A DNA stretch of 64,000 nt. Origin: Drosophila persimilis (lineage: Eukaryota; Arthropoda; Insecta; Diptera; Drosophilidae). The notes beneath the pieces are model-generated. The model saw only the letters and a program-made list of their open reading frames with translations, made no database searches and had not been told where the DNA came from. Location of the stretch: the NCBI RefSeq assembly GCF_003286085.1, contig NW_020825330.1, positions 1,054,001-1,118,000 on the forward strand, given 5' to 3'. Shown piece after piece: positions 45,761-58,131 of the stretch (position 1 is its first letter; the number at the start of each line of letters is the position of its first letter). Both the position numbers and the translations under genes were made by a program.

Positions 45761-46060
45761 ATGCACCGTTGGCTGCTGTGGGACAGCCCCGACAATCCGA
45801 TGGCAATGTCACTCCAGAGCCCGACCGTCGTGCGAAACACTCTCCCCACCGGCCGAAGTCCCCACGGCTTCCAAAACACCTTGGACAACTCTGGGCGACT
45901 GGCCGAGCGGGACCAAGTTTCCCCTTATCAGGGCTTCTCAGGGTCCAGAGTGTATCAATCATCAATCAGGCCATCAACTGGTAGAAAAATATTATTTGCA
46001 ATTGAAATTAAAAGTTGTGCACTTTCAGTTTCGCGGTGGAGGACAACTTTTGTAGGATAA
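45761..46060 (+). CDS. Unrecognised 99-codon open frame
   Basis: An ATG-initiated frame (MHRWLLWDSPDNPMAMSLQS at its start) lies 400 bases downstream of Yp1. A TATATAG sits about 60 bases upstream. The GC-rich first 200 bases resemble coding DNA, but both strands are open there and I recognise no domain, signal peptide or repeat. It may be chance or a small lineage-specific gene. Confidence 0.15.
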   Translation: MHRWLLWDSPDNPMAMSLQSPTVVRNTLPTGRSPHGFQNTLDNSGRLAERDQVSPYQGFSGSRVYQSSIRPSTGRKILFAIEIKSCALSVSRWRTTFVG

Positions 46061-46099
46061 ATATTGTTTGAGCACTAGGACTAGGACTGGTAAAGGACT

Positions 46100-48161
46100 C
46101 GGACAACTGGAGGACTGCTGGAGGACTTACCCTCAAACACGAGGTCTACCAACCCCAGAGTAGAGCTTTTCAATAGACAACTACCAAAGAAAGACTCACA
46201 TGAAAAAATGAGCTAGAGCTTGAAAATAAAGTTCCGAAAATTTGATTCCAAGCCAAAACACTGATGTAGGAATATTTTCAGACCTGCTTTTTCCGCAAAA
46301 AAATAAACTCAGAAATGTATCCCCCCATCGATTGGGTTTTTGTAAACTTAGATTTATTTCATTGTTGTCTGTGTGTCTGCGTGTCGGGTATTTGGGGCTC
46401 CTTGGAGTGGTTTATGGATACTGTGGATTAAGGATTCTGTGGGGTAACAATATGCTGGGGTAATATGATGCTCGACCGTGAAGCAATAATAACAACTAGA
46501 AATACAGCCAAGAGTAAGGATCAGGGCCTAGCCATGAACTTAAACTAGTTTTATTTCTTTTTTTTTGGTTTAGCTTTGGATTTAGTTAGTTCTTTAGTTA
46601 AGTGCACATTCCGAATTGTTAGAAATAGTATATTTCTAACAATAGTTTTTTATTTTTTTTTTTTTGAGTTTTTTGTTTTTTTTTTGGTAGCTCTAGCAGA
46701 TCAATGCAAAACGAAAATATGTTCCGGCCAAGACAGCGGCCCGCCTCGAAACATTGGTAAAAGCACAGGCTAAGTGTCTTAAAAGTTAGCTACAGTCTTT
46801 CTTAAGATTTACCCACCCCAAAAACCTCTCTATGTGTATATATGTACATATATGCTTATGTACATGTCCCCCATTATATGTGTATATATTTTCTATATAT
46901 GTATGCAGTATATTTTCATATCGGTATATACACTATTTAATCGCTCGTTTAACAATTAATTTTGATTTTATATGGTAGGTATTTTATAACAATTTCATTG
47001 TTTTTCTCCATTTTTTTGGTTAGAGTTTACGTGAGTGGAAGCAGCTTTTCTTTTTATGGATTTTTCCCTGGGAAAACGAATATATTTTATGTATTTTCCC
47101 AGCTACTATAGCATATTAAATATATCTATATATTTTGTTTCGCTTATTTGGAAACATTGCTCATTGGATTTATCATACTAGTTTTATTCAATTGTGAGGC
47201 CGATAACTAAAGCACGTGGCATTTTGCCATTTATTTAAAATGTTTATCAAACGTGTATATCGATATACATATCATTTATCGATTATCGATTATATATATA
47301 TAGATCATTTGGTGCGCTCTACAGTGCAAAATATTTGCTCAATTATAAAATTGTTTCACAGTTTGTTGAATTCGAACAAAAAAAAAAACAAACAACAAAC
47401 CAAAAAAAAACAACAAAGAATCTGAGTGGAAAAGCAATATAGTCGAGTACTTAAGTCTGGTACGACTATGCGAGAACCGTTCCTCGATTCGGAATCTGTT
47501 TGGAATATCTAATGATATCGTGGCTTTTTAGAACAACGGACAAACGTCTAGAACGTAAGATCGGAGTAGGAACGGATCTCAGAAGAGGATTCGTCAGAGT
47601 CAGGAGCATAAAGCAAACATTGGCTGGTTTTTCTCTATATATAAATTGATTGGATCCATCCGAAAGATACTCGTACGATGGCATGGGCATTAACTAGGCA
47701 AAAATTGAAAACTGTTTTGTTGTTGTAGCTTCAGCAAATTCATTAATAATTATACGTTCGTTATTGGTAAATCCTTACAATTTCCGTTCAATTGAATTTG
47801 TATCACAGCAATATATTTGTTTTTAGTTTTTAGTTTAGTTATTATTTATAAGTTAGTGTATATATATATTCCAGATATTTTTAGTGTGGTATTGTAGTGT
47901 TGTGGCGTGGTGTGGCGTTGTGTGGCGTTGTGTGGCGTTGTGTGGCGTTGTGTGGCGTGTCGAGTGGTGATTCGGAAAAGCAAACCAAATCAGATCTTGG
48001 ATAGCGCCTAACTCTTCTCTGAAGCACAAAGGAAACCGAAATCAAATCAAACTCGTTTCTAGTATTACTCTGTAGTACTCGTATCTGTAACTAGTGTAAG
48101 CTCTAATAACAATCCGAGATCAAACCGCAATCAACAACCTATGTGGTAAGTGTTTGTACTC
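46100..48161 (-). other. AT-rich DNA, probably 3' UTR of the Ig/FN3 gene
   Basis: No coding frame is supported. Several minus-strand AATAAA hexamers (for example opposite 46353-46358 and near 47182 and 47230) and long T/A runs fit the 3' UTR of the long isoform ending at 48162. A 10-base tandem repeat lies at 47901-47958. Confidence 0.4.
47901..47958. repeat. TGTGGCGTTG decamer tandem repeat
   Basis: Six copies of a ten-base unit, the first and last diverged, in the AT-rich DNA downstream of the Ig/FN3 gene. Confidence 0.85.
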
Positions 48162-48613
48162 TCAAATACGTTTGATGGTGGGACCTGTAAAAAATACCGA
48201 AACTTTGCGCTTAAATCTCTCCATCGTGGGCTCGTGCTCCTCCTCATAGTCCTCGTCATCATCATCAAACACCACCACAGGTGGCGGTGGACGATATTGT
48301 GGATGTCCAGGTGGATGCAGGCGACTGGGTCGCGGCTTCTGGCCAAAGATAATGGTGCGTGTAAATCGCACTCGTGCCTCCTCCTCCGCTTCGGCAGCCG
48401 CTTCCGCTTCCGCATCGTTCTCAGCATCGCCACCAGCAGCCCCACCGCCTCCATCCGATTCGCTGAAACCGGGATTAAGTATTATATTCGGTATAAGCTC
48501 AATGCTGTCCCAACCATCTTGCAGTTCTTCAAGCCACCATAGAAGAAGGATATATACATATATGTATATGTATATGTATACATATATAGAAAGAGATAGA
48601 GAGGTATATAGAA

Positions 48614-48644
<31 letters not shown>

Positions 48645-51600
48645 AATACATTTATTAGACAAATTTATGATAATTGTTCTGTACTTTACCTCTTCTTTGG
48701 TATATTGGTTTTTAGAGGGGGAATAGTTTTGTTTTAGCGTGTATATGTTCAGGGTTATATTTTTATGTGTGGATGTGTTTATATAAGTCTATGTGTGTGT
48801 GTGTGTGGGTGTGTGTGGGTGTGTGTGCAACAGTTAAACAACATTGAAAGCACGACCATAGAGACACTCAAGGGCAAAACTTTTAGCTCAAGTCACACCA
48901 TCGGCAAGCAATGGTAGAGCACGTGGGAATGGTTAAAATATAGACATTCTCGTGTACACGTACACGTGGCAAAGAATATTCAATGTGAATGGCAATTTCC
49001 ATGTGCATGCCCATCGTGTAATAGCTAGTACTGCCCTCGTATATGTAGTATATTTTGTATCTGCATAGTGTATGAGTGTGTGTGTTGTGTGGGCACATTC
49101 TATAGCGTGTGTCTTCTGTGGGAGTGTGTGTGTGTGGGTGTGGGTAACGAACATAAATCAAACACTCAACAAAATATTTATACATTTTTTCGGGTTTGTT
49201 TTTGTTTTCCATTAAAACGTTTAATGTTCTCGTGCTTGGTTTTTAAATGCAAATAACATAATAATATTCGGTAAATTACATAAACGGTTACAACATTGAT
49301 AAAGCTGTTTTTTGTTTTTCTTTTGGTTTTTTTTTAGGCATTTTACAATATTAATTATGCAATATTTTTCTAGTTTATTTCTGTCGGGGTATATCTTTGG
49401 TTATCCCTTTCTAGCCGTTTTTGATTGCTTCAAAATTGTTTAAAACTTCAAAACGGTTTAGAGTTTTTTCGGTATTTTTGTTTTGGTTTTTTTTTTTTAA
49501 TTGCTTGCTACAAGTGCGCTGGCTATCACAGTTAAAGTGCTTAAAGCTTTGATTTCTTTGGTCTACGAATGCAATTCTTAGATTTTTTTGGTTTCTTTTT
49601 TTGTATTTAAGGGAAAAAGCGCACTTTCGTTGGCTTAAGGCTACAGCAGGGTACGATTCTAGGCTTCTAGTTTCTACATATATAAAGATTTGTTCAATGG
49701 CATAATTGTGGATGAATAGGTATGAAATATTGAGCTGGAATATTTGCTGAAATAAATCACAGTAAATTTTCCTAGTTATGAGCTCAACGGAAGAATGGTG
49801 TTACTGTACTACCCAATATTTTAAATGAAACAAATTTTTTTAAATAGAAACATTTAATGGTATACGAAAAAGGCTATTCGAAAATTAGGTTCAACTATCT
49901 TGAATGGAAGACCAAGCGTACAATCTTCACAAATAAATTCCCCTCAAAAGGAAACAACATTCCAATTAGAGCTCTGCATGAATGAGTCACGAATCCGGCA
50001 GGATTCACTTCTCTTTACCCCACTAATTTATTTGAGTGTTGGCATCTGGACGAAGTAAGTATACTCCAAGGCATACCGCTAACCCATGATAGAATCATTT
50101 GGTAGGTGGTGTCTTCACCACATCTGCTCTCTTTCGAGGACCATCCGTTTATCGAAAGACGTACAGCTTATTTATTAGCGAACATATTTTCTTTTCTGTC
50201 AGCTGAAACAACAACCAACGAAAAGAGGAGAATGTGAAACGTTTGCTATCCATTTCTAGAGCCTGTCTCTCTGAGAACTGAGAGAGCGAGTCGGAAAAGT
50301 GGATGGTCCTCACTACAGCGGACGAGACGACCTTTAAGAAAGATCATCATGCTTTAACCGAAATGAATGGAGTTTAACTGATGAAAAAATCTTTATATAC
50401 GAACATATGTTGTACATATGTGGACAGCATATGGTATATGGTATTTGTATTTACAAATTATATATAGGGCCATTGGTACTAAAGCTATATACATACATAT
50501 CATGACTTATAATTATAAACAACATTGACAATAAAGCAAACAATTGTTTCGGGGGCCGTTGCCAGACATGGATATAGATATAGATAGCCACTCATACAAC
50601 ACGCAAATTATAACTGAATGGAACATTGAACAACAATTGCAACAATATCAACAATAACAATAGCAACAACAATAACAGCAAATAGCAATAGCCATAGCAA
50701 TGAGAACAACAATGCGTGAGAGTAAACAAAAAGGAGAAACATAACTCAAAATTCAGCTAAGAAACCAAAGATTATAGAACACTTAGATTACGCATCGCTA
50801 CCAGTTGTAGAACCCTCTCACACTCTTTTCGTTGCAAAGATTTCGTTGCCGTTGCGTCATCTATGTGGTTCTAAAATCTTTGTTAAAACTCATCCAAATG
50901 AAACACACAAAAAATGGTTCTAATCCATTGCATTGCCCAACACTGGCACACACAAAACACAGGAACAGTAACAGGCATTTGCTGCACAGCACTGGCAAGC
51001 CACACACAAAACGTGAAATCTTTTGATTTTGATTAATTGATTGTTTGTTTGGTTGGAGTTTGGAGTTTTTTGGATTTGGTTTTTCTTTTCTTTTTTTGAG
51101 TTTTTGTGAGTTAATGCGACTTAGTCTGTACCCATTTGCGATGCTTGGTAGCACTCCTTGGAGAGCACAATGCAGAGTCCAATGGCTAATATCACAAGTG
51201 TTCCGAGCACTATACTGACGGCCACTATCCAAATGCGTGGATCGAAATTGTCTAAGTCGGGTTTAATAAGGCGTATGAGATCTGAACGCGCAACAAGAGA
51301 GATATATATAGGAGAGAAACAGAGATTTATATAGAGATATAGAGAGAAAGAGAGAGAGAGAGAGATACATCACACACATCGAAAGCACTCCCGAAAGGGA
51401 GACAGAGAGTAGGAGAGTGATTGGGGGGAGAGAGAGAGAAAAAAGAGATATAGATGGACAACAAAAATAATTACAAAATATACTAATAACAATGATCTAT
51501 ACGATAACGATTTACGATTACGATTACAATTTAAGGTTACGTCAATCGATAATACACGATAACACTAGAGTTGCGGGGCGATGGCAACCAGAGCTGCAAC

Positions 51601-52740
51601 TAGTTTGGTGGCAGCCCTGGCCGCATCCAACTACCGACAACAACAAAAAGAAAAGTACAGTTTACACATTGAAAAAACTAAATACGGATAAGTACGGTTA
51701 TCCACAGAAAACAAAAAAAGAATACAGTCAGACCCTAGAACCTAACCTATGATAAATGATAAATGCCTATCCTAAGATACAAATCGCCTTACTATCGTAT
51801 GAGTTGTGTGTGTGGATCTCCACTGAAAGTACTCACCCTCTTCTTTGGTCTCCGGCAAGGTGGTGACATTGGTGGTGACCACCACGCCGCTGCCCAGCTC
51901 ATTGTTGGCCCATATCCGGAACTCATAGGTGGTGTTGGGCGCCAAACGATACACCTCCATTTGACGCTGAATCATTGCAATTTGTTGGTATTACTTGGGG
52001 CTTAAAAATACATAGCTGTAAATACTGACCACATTGGGTGCTATATTGATGGGATCCATGCGGGTCCAGGCGTGCTCGAAGCTGGCATTTGCCGGCGGCT
52101 GGCTGTACGAGACATTCCGGAATTCGGCCGTGAAGCTGCGCACCGGATAGCCGCCCGACTGGGTCTTGTTGAAGCGCCAAATGAGAAAACCCAGTATGGT
52201 TGATGCCTTGAAGTACAGCTGCGTCACGGGGCCGGGCACAGTGCGCACCGTGAGCTTTGTCCGCTGGTATGCCTGATACGCCAGCTCCTCCTCCTCCTCC
52301 TGGCCCTGATCTTGATCTTGATCTGCCTTCTGCCCCAGCTCTTGCTTTTTGGTGTTTGTTGCGGTTGTTGCCGTGTCCTCCTCGGGCAGCTGCTGCTGCT
52401 CCTCCTCCTTCTCCCGTCGCGGTGAGGTAGTTGTCGCTGGGCTAGCGGTTGTTGTTGCTCGTGTAGTTGTCGTTGTGGCGAAGCACACATAAATGCCAGC
52501 ATCCGATATGCTCACATTACGCAGCACTAATACACGACCCGTCTGGGGAAAAGAAGAAGAAGTACATTCTGCAAGTAGATCCTCCATTTGGGGCACCACT
52601 CACCTGAACTATCGTGCTGTTGCTGCCGTGCTCTTTCACCCACATTATGTTGCCCTGGGCGATGCAGGGTATGCTGACATTTCCGCCCTTATCCGTTGAG
52701 TATTCGTTGTACTTAATCGTGGAGCTGAGCACCGTGAGCA
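48162..52740 (-). CDS. Ig/FN3 single-pass membrane protein (5' exon not found)
   Basis: Exons on the minus strand: 52740-52604, 52542-52030, 51966-51837, then 51281-51121 with stop TAA, or 51281-51132 spliced to 48517-48162. Seen: one Ig domain split by an intron (VSIPC, IMWVKEH, then DAGIYVCFA), a low-complexity Thr/Glu/Gln linker, and one FN3 domain (VPGPVTQLYF to LAPNTTYEFRIWANNELGSG). A transmembrane helix follows (IWIVAVSIVLGTLVILAIGL), then a short tail ending ASQMGTD. The alternative tail adds about 118 residues with Gly/Ala/Glu-rich, proline-rich and DDDDEDYEEE stretches, ending TGPTIKRI. Visible length is 313 or 427 residues. The first visible exon starts in phase 1, so a signal-peptide exon lies upstream; I could not find it. 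Likely a cell-surface adhesion or recognition protein. I do not recognise the gene name. Confidence 0.85.
48518..51120 (-). other. Intron or 3' UTR of the Ig/FN3 gene
   Basis: For the short isoform this is 3' UTR; for the long isoform it is an intron. It holds TA-rich palindromic sequence (48551-48589), a GA run (48611-48639), TG runs near 48793-48830, and long AT-rich tracts. Nothing coding is supported. Confidence 0.5.
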
Positions 52741-52991
52741 CTGCAAAAGAAACCAGAAAGCAGAAAAGGATGAAGGTCAGTCAACAGTGAACCATTTCCC
52801 CAGCTCGTCATGCAGCAGTGCATCTCGGTCGATTCAAATGAGCGGAAACCAGCTTCGACCAGCCTATCTTCGATCTGCCCCACACAGTTTGCGCCTGCCA
52901 CTTGGATTAATTGATTTTGATAGACAGAGGCGACCCATCGGCTCCACCGAACAGGGAAGGCTTCCCTCCAGTGCCTCCAGTGCCTGTTGCG

Positions 52992-54154
52992 ATGTCCGCC
53001 GAATGGGTAGACCGCTGTCTGGGCGGATACTTTCAGTTTCTGGCCCTGCGTTGCAGCTACTCCAAGCGTCGCGCGGGTCGCCTGCTGAGCAACCTCTACC
53101 TGATGCTGGTGATCCTTGATCTGGTGGGACAGATGAGAAGCTATGCCCATGGTCAAGAGCCCATGGTCGATCGAATGCTCTTCTTTCCCAAGGCCATTCA
53201 GGCCGTGAATGTGTTCTACAAGCTGGTCCATGCCCTGATTGCCCTCTTTGCATTGATCGGATGCCAGCGGGAGCGTCGTCTGTTGGAACAGCTGCCACCC
53301 ACACATGCCACACCGGCGATCTATCGACAAGTGGCCCTGGAGCTCCTGATGGTTGTGTACGCACTGTGGATTTCTTTTTTCGACTACCTGAACGCCGGCC
53401 AGATCCTTGAGAACCTGCGCTATGTCTTCAGCTCTCAAGCGGTGCGCGCCCGCTACCTGCAGATGCTCCTCCTGGTCGGACGCCTCCAGGCACAGCTTGA
53501 GCAACTGCAGCGCCAGTTCATCGATTGCTCTCTGGACGACTACCAGGAGCTGCGCTCCTCGTATGCCCACCTGGCACGGCTGTGCCGCTCTCTGTCGCAG
53601 CTCTATGGCCCGTCGCTGCTCCTGCTAAATGTCCTCGTTCTGGGCGACTGCCTCATAGTCTGCAACGTGTACTTCATGGTGGAGCATCTGGAGGCAGTGC
53701 CTGCCACATGGCTAGTCCTCTGGCAGGCCGTCTACATTGTGGTGCCCACCCTTGTGAAGATCTGGACGGTGTGCGCCGCCTGTGATCGCTTTGTGGTGGG
53801 GGTAAGTGTCCTCCCACCGTTGAATGAATCGTTCGAGGTTATTCGAGGAAATACTGTTTACAGTCGAAAATTCTGCGACAACAATTAAGCGACAGGCGCG
53901 GCAGGACGTCCGAGGAACGCAGCCAAATCGAGGAGTTCGTCCTGCAAATCATGCAGGATACCCTGCAGTTCAATGTCTGTGGCATCTACCATCTGAATCT
54001 GCAAACTCTGGCTTCGGTAAGACACGCCCCGGACATAGACAAATGGAGCTCAAAAAGCTTTCTACTCTGCTCTGCTCTCCTTTTCTTGCAGATGTTCTTC
54101 TTCATATTGGAAGTTCTGGTCATATTTCTGCAATTTGTGTCGGTCATTCGTTGA
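52992..54154 (+). CDS. Gr9a: Gustatory receptor 9a
   Basis: Three exons, 52992-53801, 53864-54016 and 54092-54154, give 341 residues. Each intron ends in CAG, and the donors are GTAAGT and GTAAGA. Seen: a multi-pass hydrophobic protein beginning MSAEWVDRCLGGYFQFLALR, with membrane segments such as LYLMLVILDLVGQM, ALIALFALIGC, LELLMVVYALWISFF and LLLLNVLVLGDCLIVCNVYFM. A cytoplasmic stretch follows (SKILRQQLSDRR), and the small last exon codes for the final membrane helix, MFFFILEVLVIFLQFVSVIR. Known: insect gustatory receptors have seven membrane spans with the N-terminus inside, and phase-0 introns near the C-terminus are typical of the family. The gene lies opposite to, and probably inside an intron of, the Ig/FN3 gene. 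I chose the ATG at 52992 because it directly precedes the conserved N-terminus. Confidence 0.9.
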
Positions 54155-54157
54155 GTG

Positions 54158-54163
54158 AATAAA
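54158..54163 (+). terminator. Gr9a poly(A) signal
   Basis: AATAAA begins three bases after the Gr9a stop codon, so the 3' UTR may be only a few dozen bases. Confidence 0.6.
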
Positions 54164-54650
54164 TCATGAAATGTAGCAGGAAAGGCCAAAGCACGAACAT
54201 GATTTTCTTTCGGGTGGGCTGGGGGAGGCTTCAATTTCTGGCTGTTGCAGAAAATGTTGCCACGACATGCGATGCGCGAAGGTCAGGAGGCGGCATACAA
54301 AAACACGCATACAACACAGGACGAAGCAGCGAGGCACCGAAGCCCACTTCCCATGCCCCATATCCTGGCAGCAGGGGGCTGTAGCTGTACTTTTCATCAA
54401 AAGCAACCAACTGTTAAAGTATTTTCCATAGGCTTTGAACAGTTTTTGTTTTTTTTTTTTTTGGGCTCTCTTAAGCGATGGTCTTTTCTGGCAGTGGAAT
54501 AACGATTCATTCAATGCCATTCATTTTTGCAGCAAATGAAAGCATTTAGTTCACTTTTAAAGTCAGTCCGATTACGATATTCGTGCTGTGACTACAGCAA
54601 TCGACCACAAGAGGCGATGAGCTGCAGAGCAAGCGCCGCTGATCCCTCTC

Positions 54651-54877
54651 TATCGATATTTATCGATTAATGCTCGATATCATAGGATGAACTCCTTTCT
54701 TGGGAATCTCTCGAGTCAATCGTTTACTCGTATCGCTACTTATCGATAAATTCTCGATTTTGCGAGCAATACATGTAAGTGGTATTCTTTGATGAATACT
54801 CCAATTCCAATATTTATTTTCTTGAGATTCTCTACAGTCCATTGAGTTATATCGATATTTATCGATAATTTCTCGAT
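54651..54877. promoter_or_regulatory. Cluster of TATCGATA (DRE / BEAF-type) motifs
   Basis: TATCGATA occurs at 54651-54658, 54741-54748, 54850-54857 and 54860-54867, with a near match at 54661-54668 and several flanking CTCGAT words. Three diverged units recur about every 90-110 bases. Known: DREF binds TATCGATA, and BEAF-32 binds clustered CGATA at domain boundaries. Confidence 0.5.
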
Positions 54878-55690
54878 TTACCCCTTGTGCTGGAATATTG
54901 ATACTCTTCAAATATACAATAATACAAGATTTTATTTGTTTTTCATTGACATTCGCTAAATTTGTTGCGTATCAAGCGAAATCTATCTATTATATGAACC
55001 TTATATCGTATATCCTCCATATAGAAATGTCCCTCCAATTTGGCAAAATCAATGCGTCAGCAGAAAGGAATATGGCCAAAAATACGTCACCAGCAGACAA
55101 TGTCGACCCAATTGATGGACAGCCAGGCATCGAATGAGCCAAGTGATTGAATGAGTGAGTGATTGAACAACCCATGTGATTGAATGAGTGAGTGGCTGAC
55201 TCACTGAATGAACGAGTGAGTGAGTGACCCTTCCATCCACAGACTTCATTCGATTGTGGGTGGGTTCCGTGTTTCAAATCAATTAAGTGACGTCAGCACA
55301 TGGACATGGATGGACGAGCGGATGGGTGGAGGGGTTCAGAGGCACATCAACCACGTCCCGCCCCCAAAAAGTGGTGTGCCCTGGCCCCCACTTCCGGGCC
55401 AAGCAGCACCAACTTTTTGCCAATGGCTTATCAAAGCTATGGATGAATGAATGGACAGCAGGTACTCACATACAGGTTGAAAGTTACTCACATATGTGTT
55501 TTCATTCCAAAATGATTAAATCATTTCGTGGTGATGTTTATTTGAAAGTGCAGAAGCAACTATTTTGCAACGAAACCGGCAGAAACTTCCATTGCAAATG
55601 CAGGTTCAAGCAAAACAGACTTTCATTTAATTTGAATTCCCCAAAAGATGGAAACCACAGCCAAAGACCAACTCCTTCTCTATACATTTC

Positions 55691-55740
55691 CTTCATGCGG
55701 CTTCATGCGGCTTCATGCGGCTTCATGTGGCTTCATGGGG
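55691..55740. repeat. CTTCATGCGG decamer tandem repeat
   Basis: Five tandem ten-base copies; the fourth and fifth carry substitutions. Confidence 0.85.
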
Positions 55741-57440
55741 CGCTGTGTTTTTCTTCACAAGTTGAATAATTAAGGCCCTGCGAGCCTGGCAGCCTCCAGA
55801 GGAGCATAAGGAGCATCATTTGCGGGTAGATGTATCCACCAGCAAGCAGGGCAGCAAGCAGCAAGCAACAAGCAAATCAACATAGAGGCATCCTGAAACA
55901 GGACCCTGCTGGGAGATCGAATCCAATAGGTTTTCAAGGCAAAAACTTTGCCCGCTGCCGAGCAAACGTTTCGAGGGCTTTCTCGCATAGTCTCCCAGCA
56001 TTGTGGCCCGTATGTGGGTATCCTTCTCGAAAACTGTACGTACAACTTTCGAGTGGGGAAAGGACTGAATTTTCACTGTTGTTTACAGCACACATGCATG
56101 CGAATCAAACTCAATTCAGTCAGAACTTTAATCAGTTTTTGCGGCTTAATCAATGTTCATTCAAAATCAAATTTTAAAATCAACTCACACTCCGATTCAA
56201 TCTGGTCAACTGAAGTCATTTTGAAGGCCACGAATGCAATTTAAAGAAGTATCGCACAGATATAGCAGCGAAATAAAGTTTTAATTTGAAAGACCAGCAT
56301 TGCCAGGTTCGAATAACAATCTTTCGAGCAGTGTTGCCGTCATATGGACCCCGCAAAGATATCGTTGCCAGAAACATGTACTCATCATTCTCGTATACCC
56401 GGAGTGCTACCCCATGACATGGTTCTGTCAATTTTGGGTTGAAACTGTTTGCAATATTTATGAGTCCCCCTAGAGCGTCCCTCGTTGGTTCGTTGTCGCA
56501 TTCGTCGTGTCAGCGACCGAGGCAACCGAAAAAACCCTCCCGCCGCGGCTCCCACATTTGTTTTTGCGATATGTATATCAAATATACTATAAACAGAGAG
56601 GGCCCTGACATTTCCATGGCGTTTAATAATGCATTTGTCTTAGAACCATTGAATCCATTAAAATCGTCGTCCAACGGATCATTGCATCAATGGATGTGGT
56701 GGGGGCGATGGCGGCGGCTGCGGCGGCTGCGGCGGCTGCGGCGGATGTGGAACAACAAATGGCATTTGGGAAATGTAATTTTCATCCAGTGAGAACATTC
56801 CAATTCCAATTCATAAAGCATTCAGCCCCAAAGATGGCAGGGGAAGACCATGAAAAACAATCAAATAAATGCACCAAGAATGTGCAAGAAATGCAATGCA
56901 AATTGAAATACCAATGAAAATTTGCAATGGATACAGCATCAAACACTTCCCCTTTGGATGGACAAAAGAGCTCAAGCTCTAAATACTCCTTCAATCAGCC
57001 AACAAGGAATGCATTTAACATTTGGATTCTTGGGGAAAAGGAAACATTCCATCGAGGAAACATTCCTTCGATGTTTCTCCAAGGGTGCGCTTTCATTTCC
57101 CCAACATTGAGAAGCAGAAGAGCACTCGAGTGGAAGGAAGCGAAACTCAAGCGACAACAAAAAGAGTCACTCAATTTTAATACTTCTCCTCACTATTGTT
57201 AATGTTAATATTTTTGTTTTTATTCTGTTTCACGTCCAGTGAAAGAATTGGCTCTACTGTCAAGTCTCAGAAGCAACAAAAGAGAAAAGCTGTCTGAAGA
57301 ATTTTCGCGTGCAATTTCCCAGAACTCACTTTATTATTATTGCCCCAATGGGCTTTTGGGGGGCTTTTGGGGCAGCAAAATAAAATGCCAGAATTAATTA
57401 AAATTCATAATTAGTTGCATTTTTGCCCCACGACTCGACT

Positions 57441-57460
57441 GCGGTGCGGTGCGGTGCGGT
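57441..57460. repeat. GCGGT pentamer repeat
   Basis: Four tandem GCGGT units in noncoding DNA. Confidence 0.8.
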
Positions 57461-58131
57461 GAGAGGGCAATGAGGTCACGAAAAGAGCTAATCCTTACAG
57501 CCTCCGGGCGGTGGATCATAGTGCGCGCACAGTGGGAACAAAAGCATCGAAAGAGCGTGTCCTTTCGCTTATGGGAAACTTTGAACAGCGATTGCTTTCG
57601 CCACTCGCATCATTCGACGATCGACATCGATGTACTGCTCTGGCATCACACGTGGCACCCTTTCACCTATGGGAAATTGGTGGGGTGACAGCAACGTCAG
57701 TCCGAAAGTGCTCCGTGGAAAAGGATATTTCATTTAAGCAAATCGTGAAGCCATCTCTGCATCAAGCAGTTCTATTCCATGCCATTGGAAGAAATTCTTT
57801 GGATTTTCATTGCATTTCTCTCGTCTCAGGCCACTGTGCTCTTTTCACGTCAATTCTCATTTCGCAGTTTATTTGTTTTGCAAAAACTTGGTTCCTGGGC
57901 TGCGTTCTGGTGGGTCCTGGTAGCAAGGATTAAGCCTGCTAGGCCTGTAATGAGTTGGCTCCAGCGTGTCGCCATTTAACCGCAGCTGCTCCTTCTCCCC
58001 CCGTCTGCGGGCACACACTTGTTGAACTTTGTGCTGTCTGAGCTCCGAGGATGGGGGATGGGGGGTGGCAGCCACTCTCGATCCTTATCCTTATCCCCAG
58101 CATCCAAGTGGAAAATCAATCCAAAACTCAC

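Noticed and set aside
55770..55920. Minus-strand MLICLLLAACCPACWW as the missing Ig/FN3 signal peptide
   Set aside because: It lies in a repeated CAAGCAGCAAGC tract that gives Leu/Cys runs by chance, and no phase-1 donor follows.
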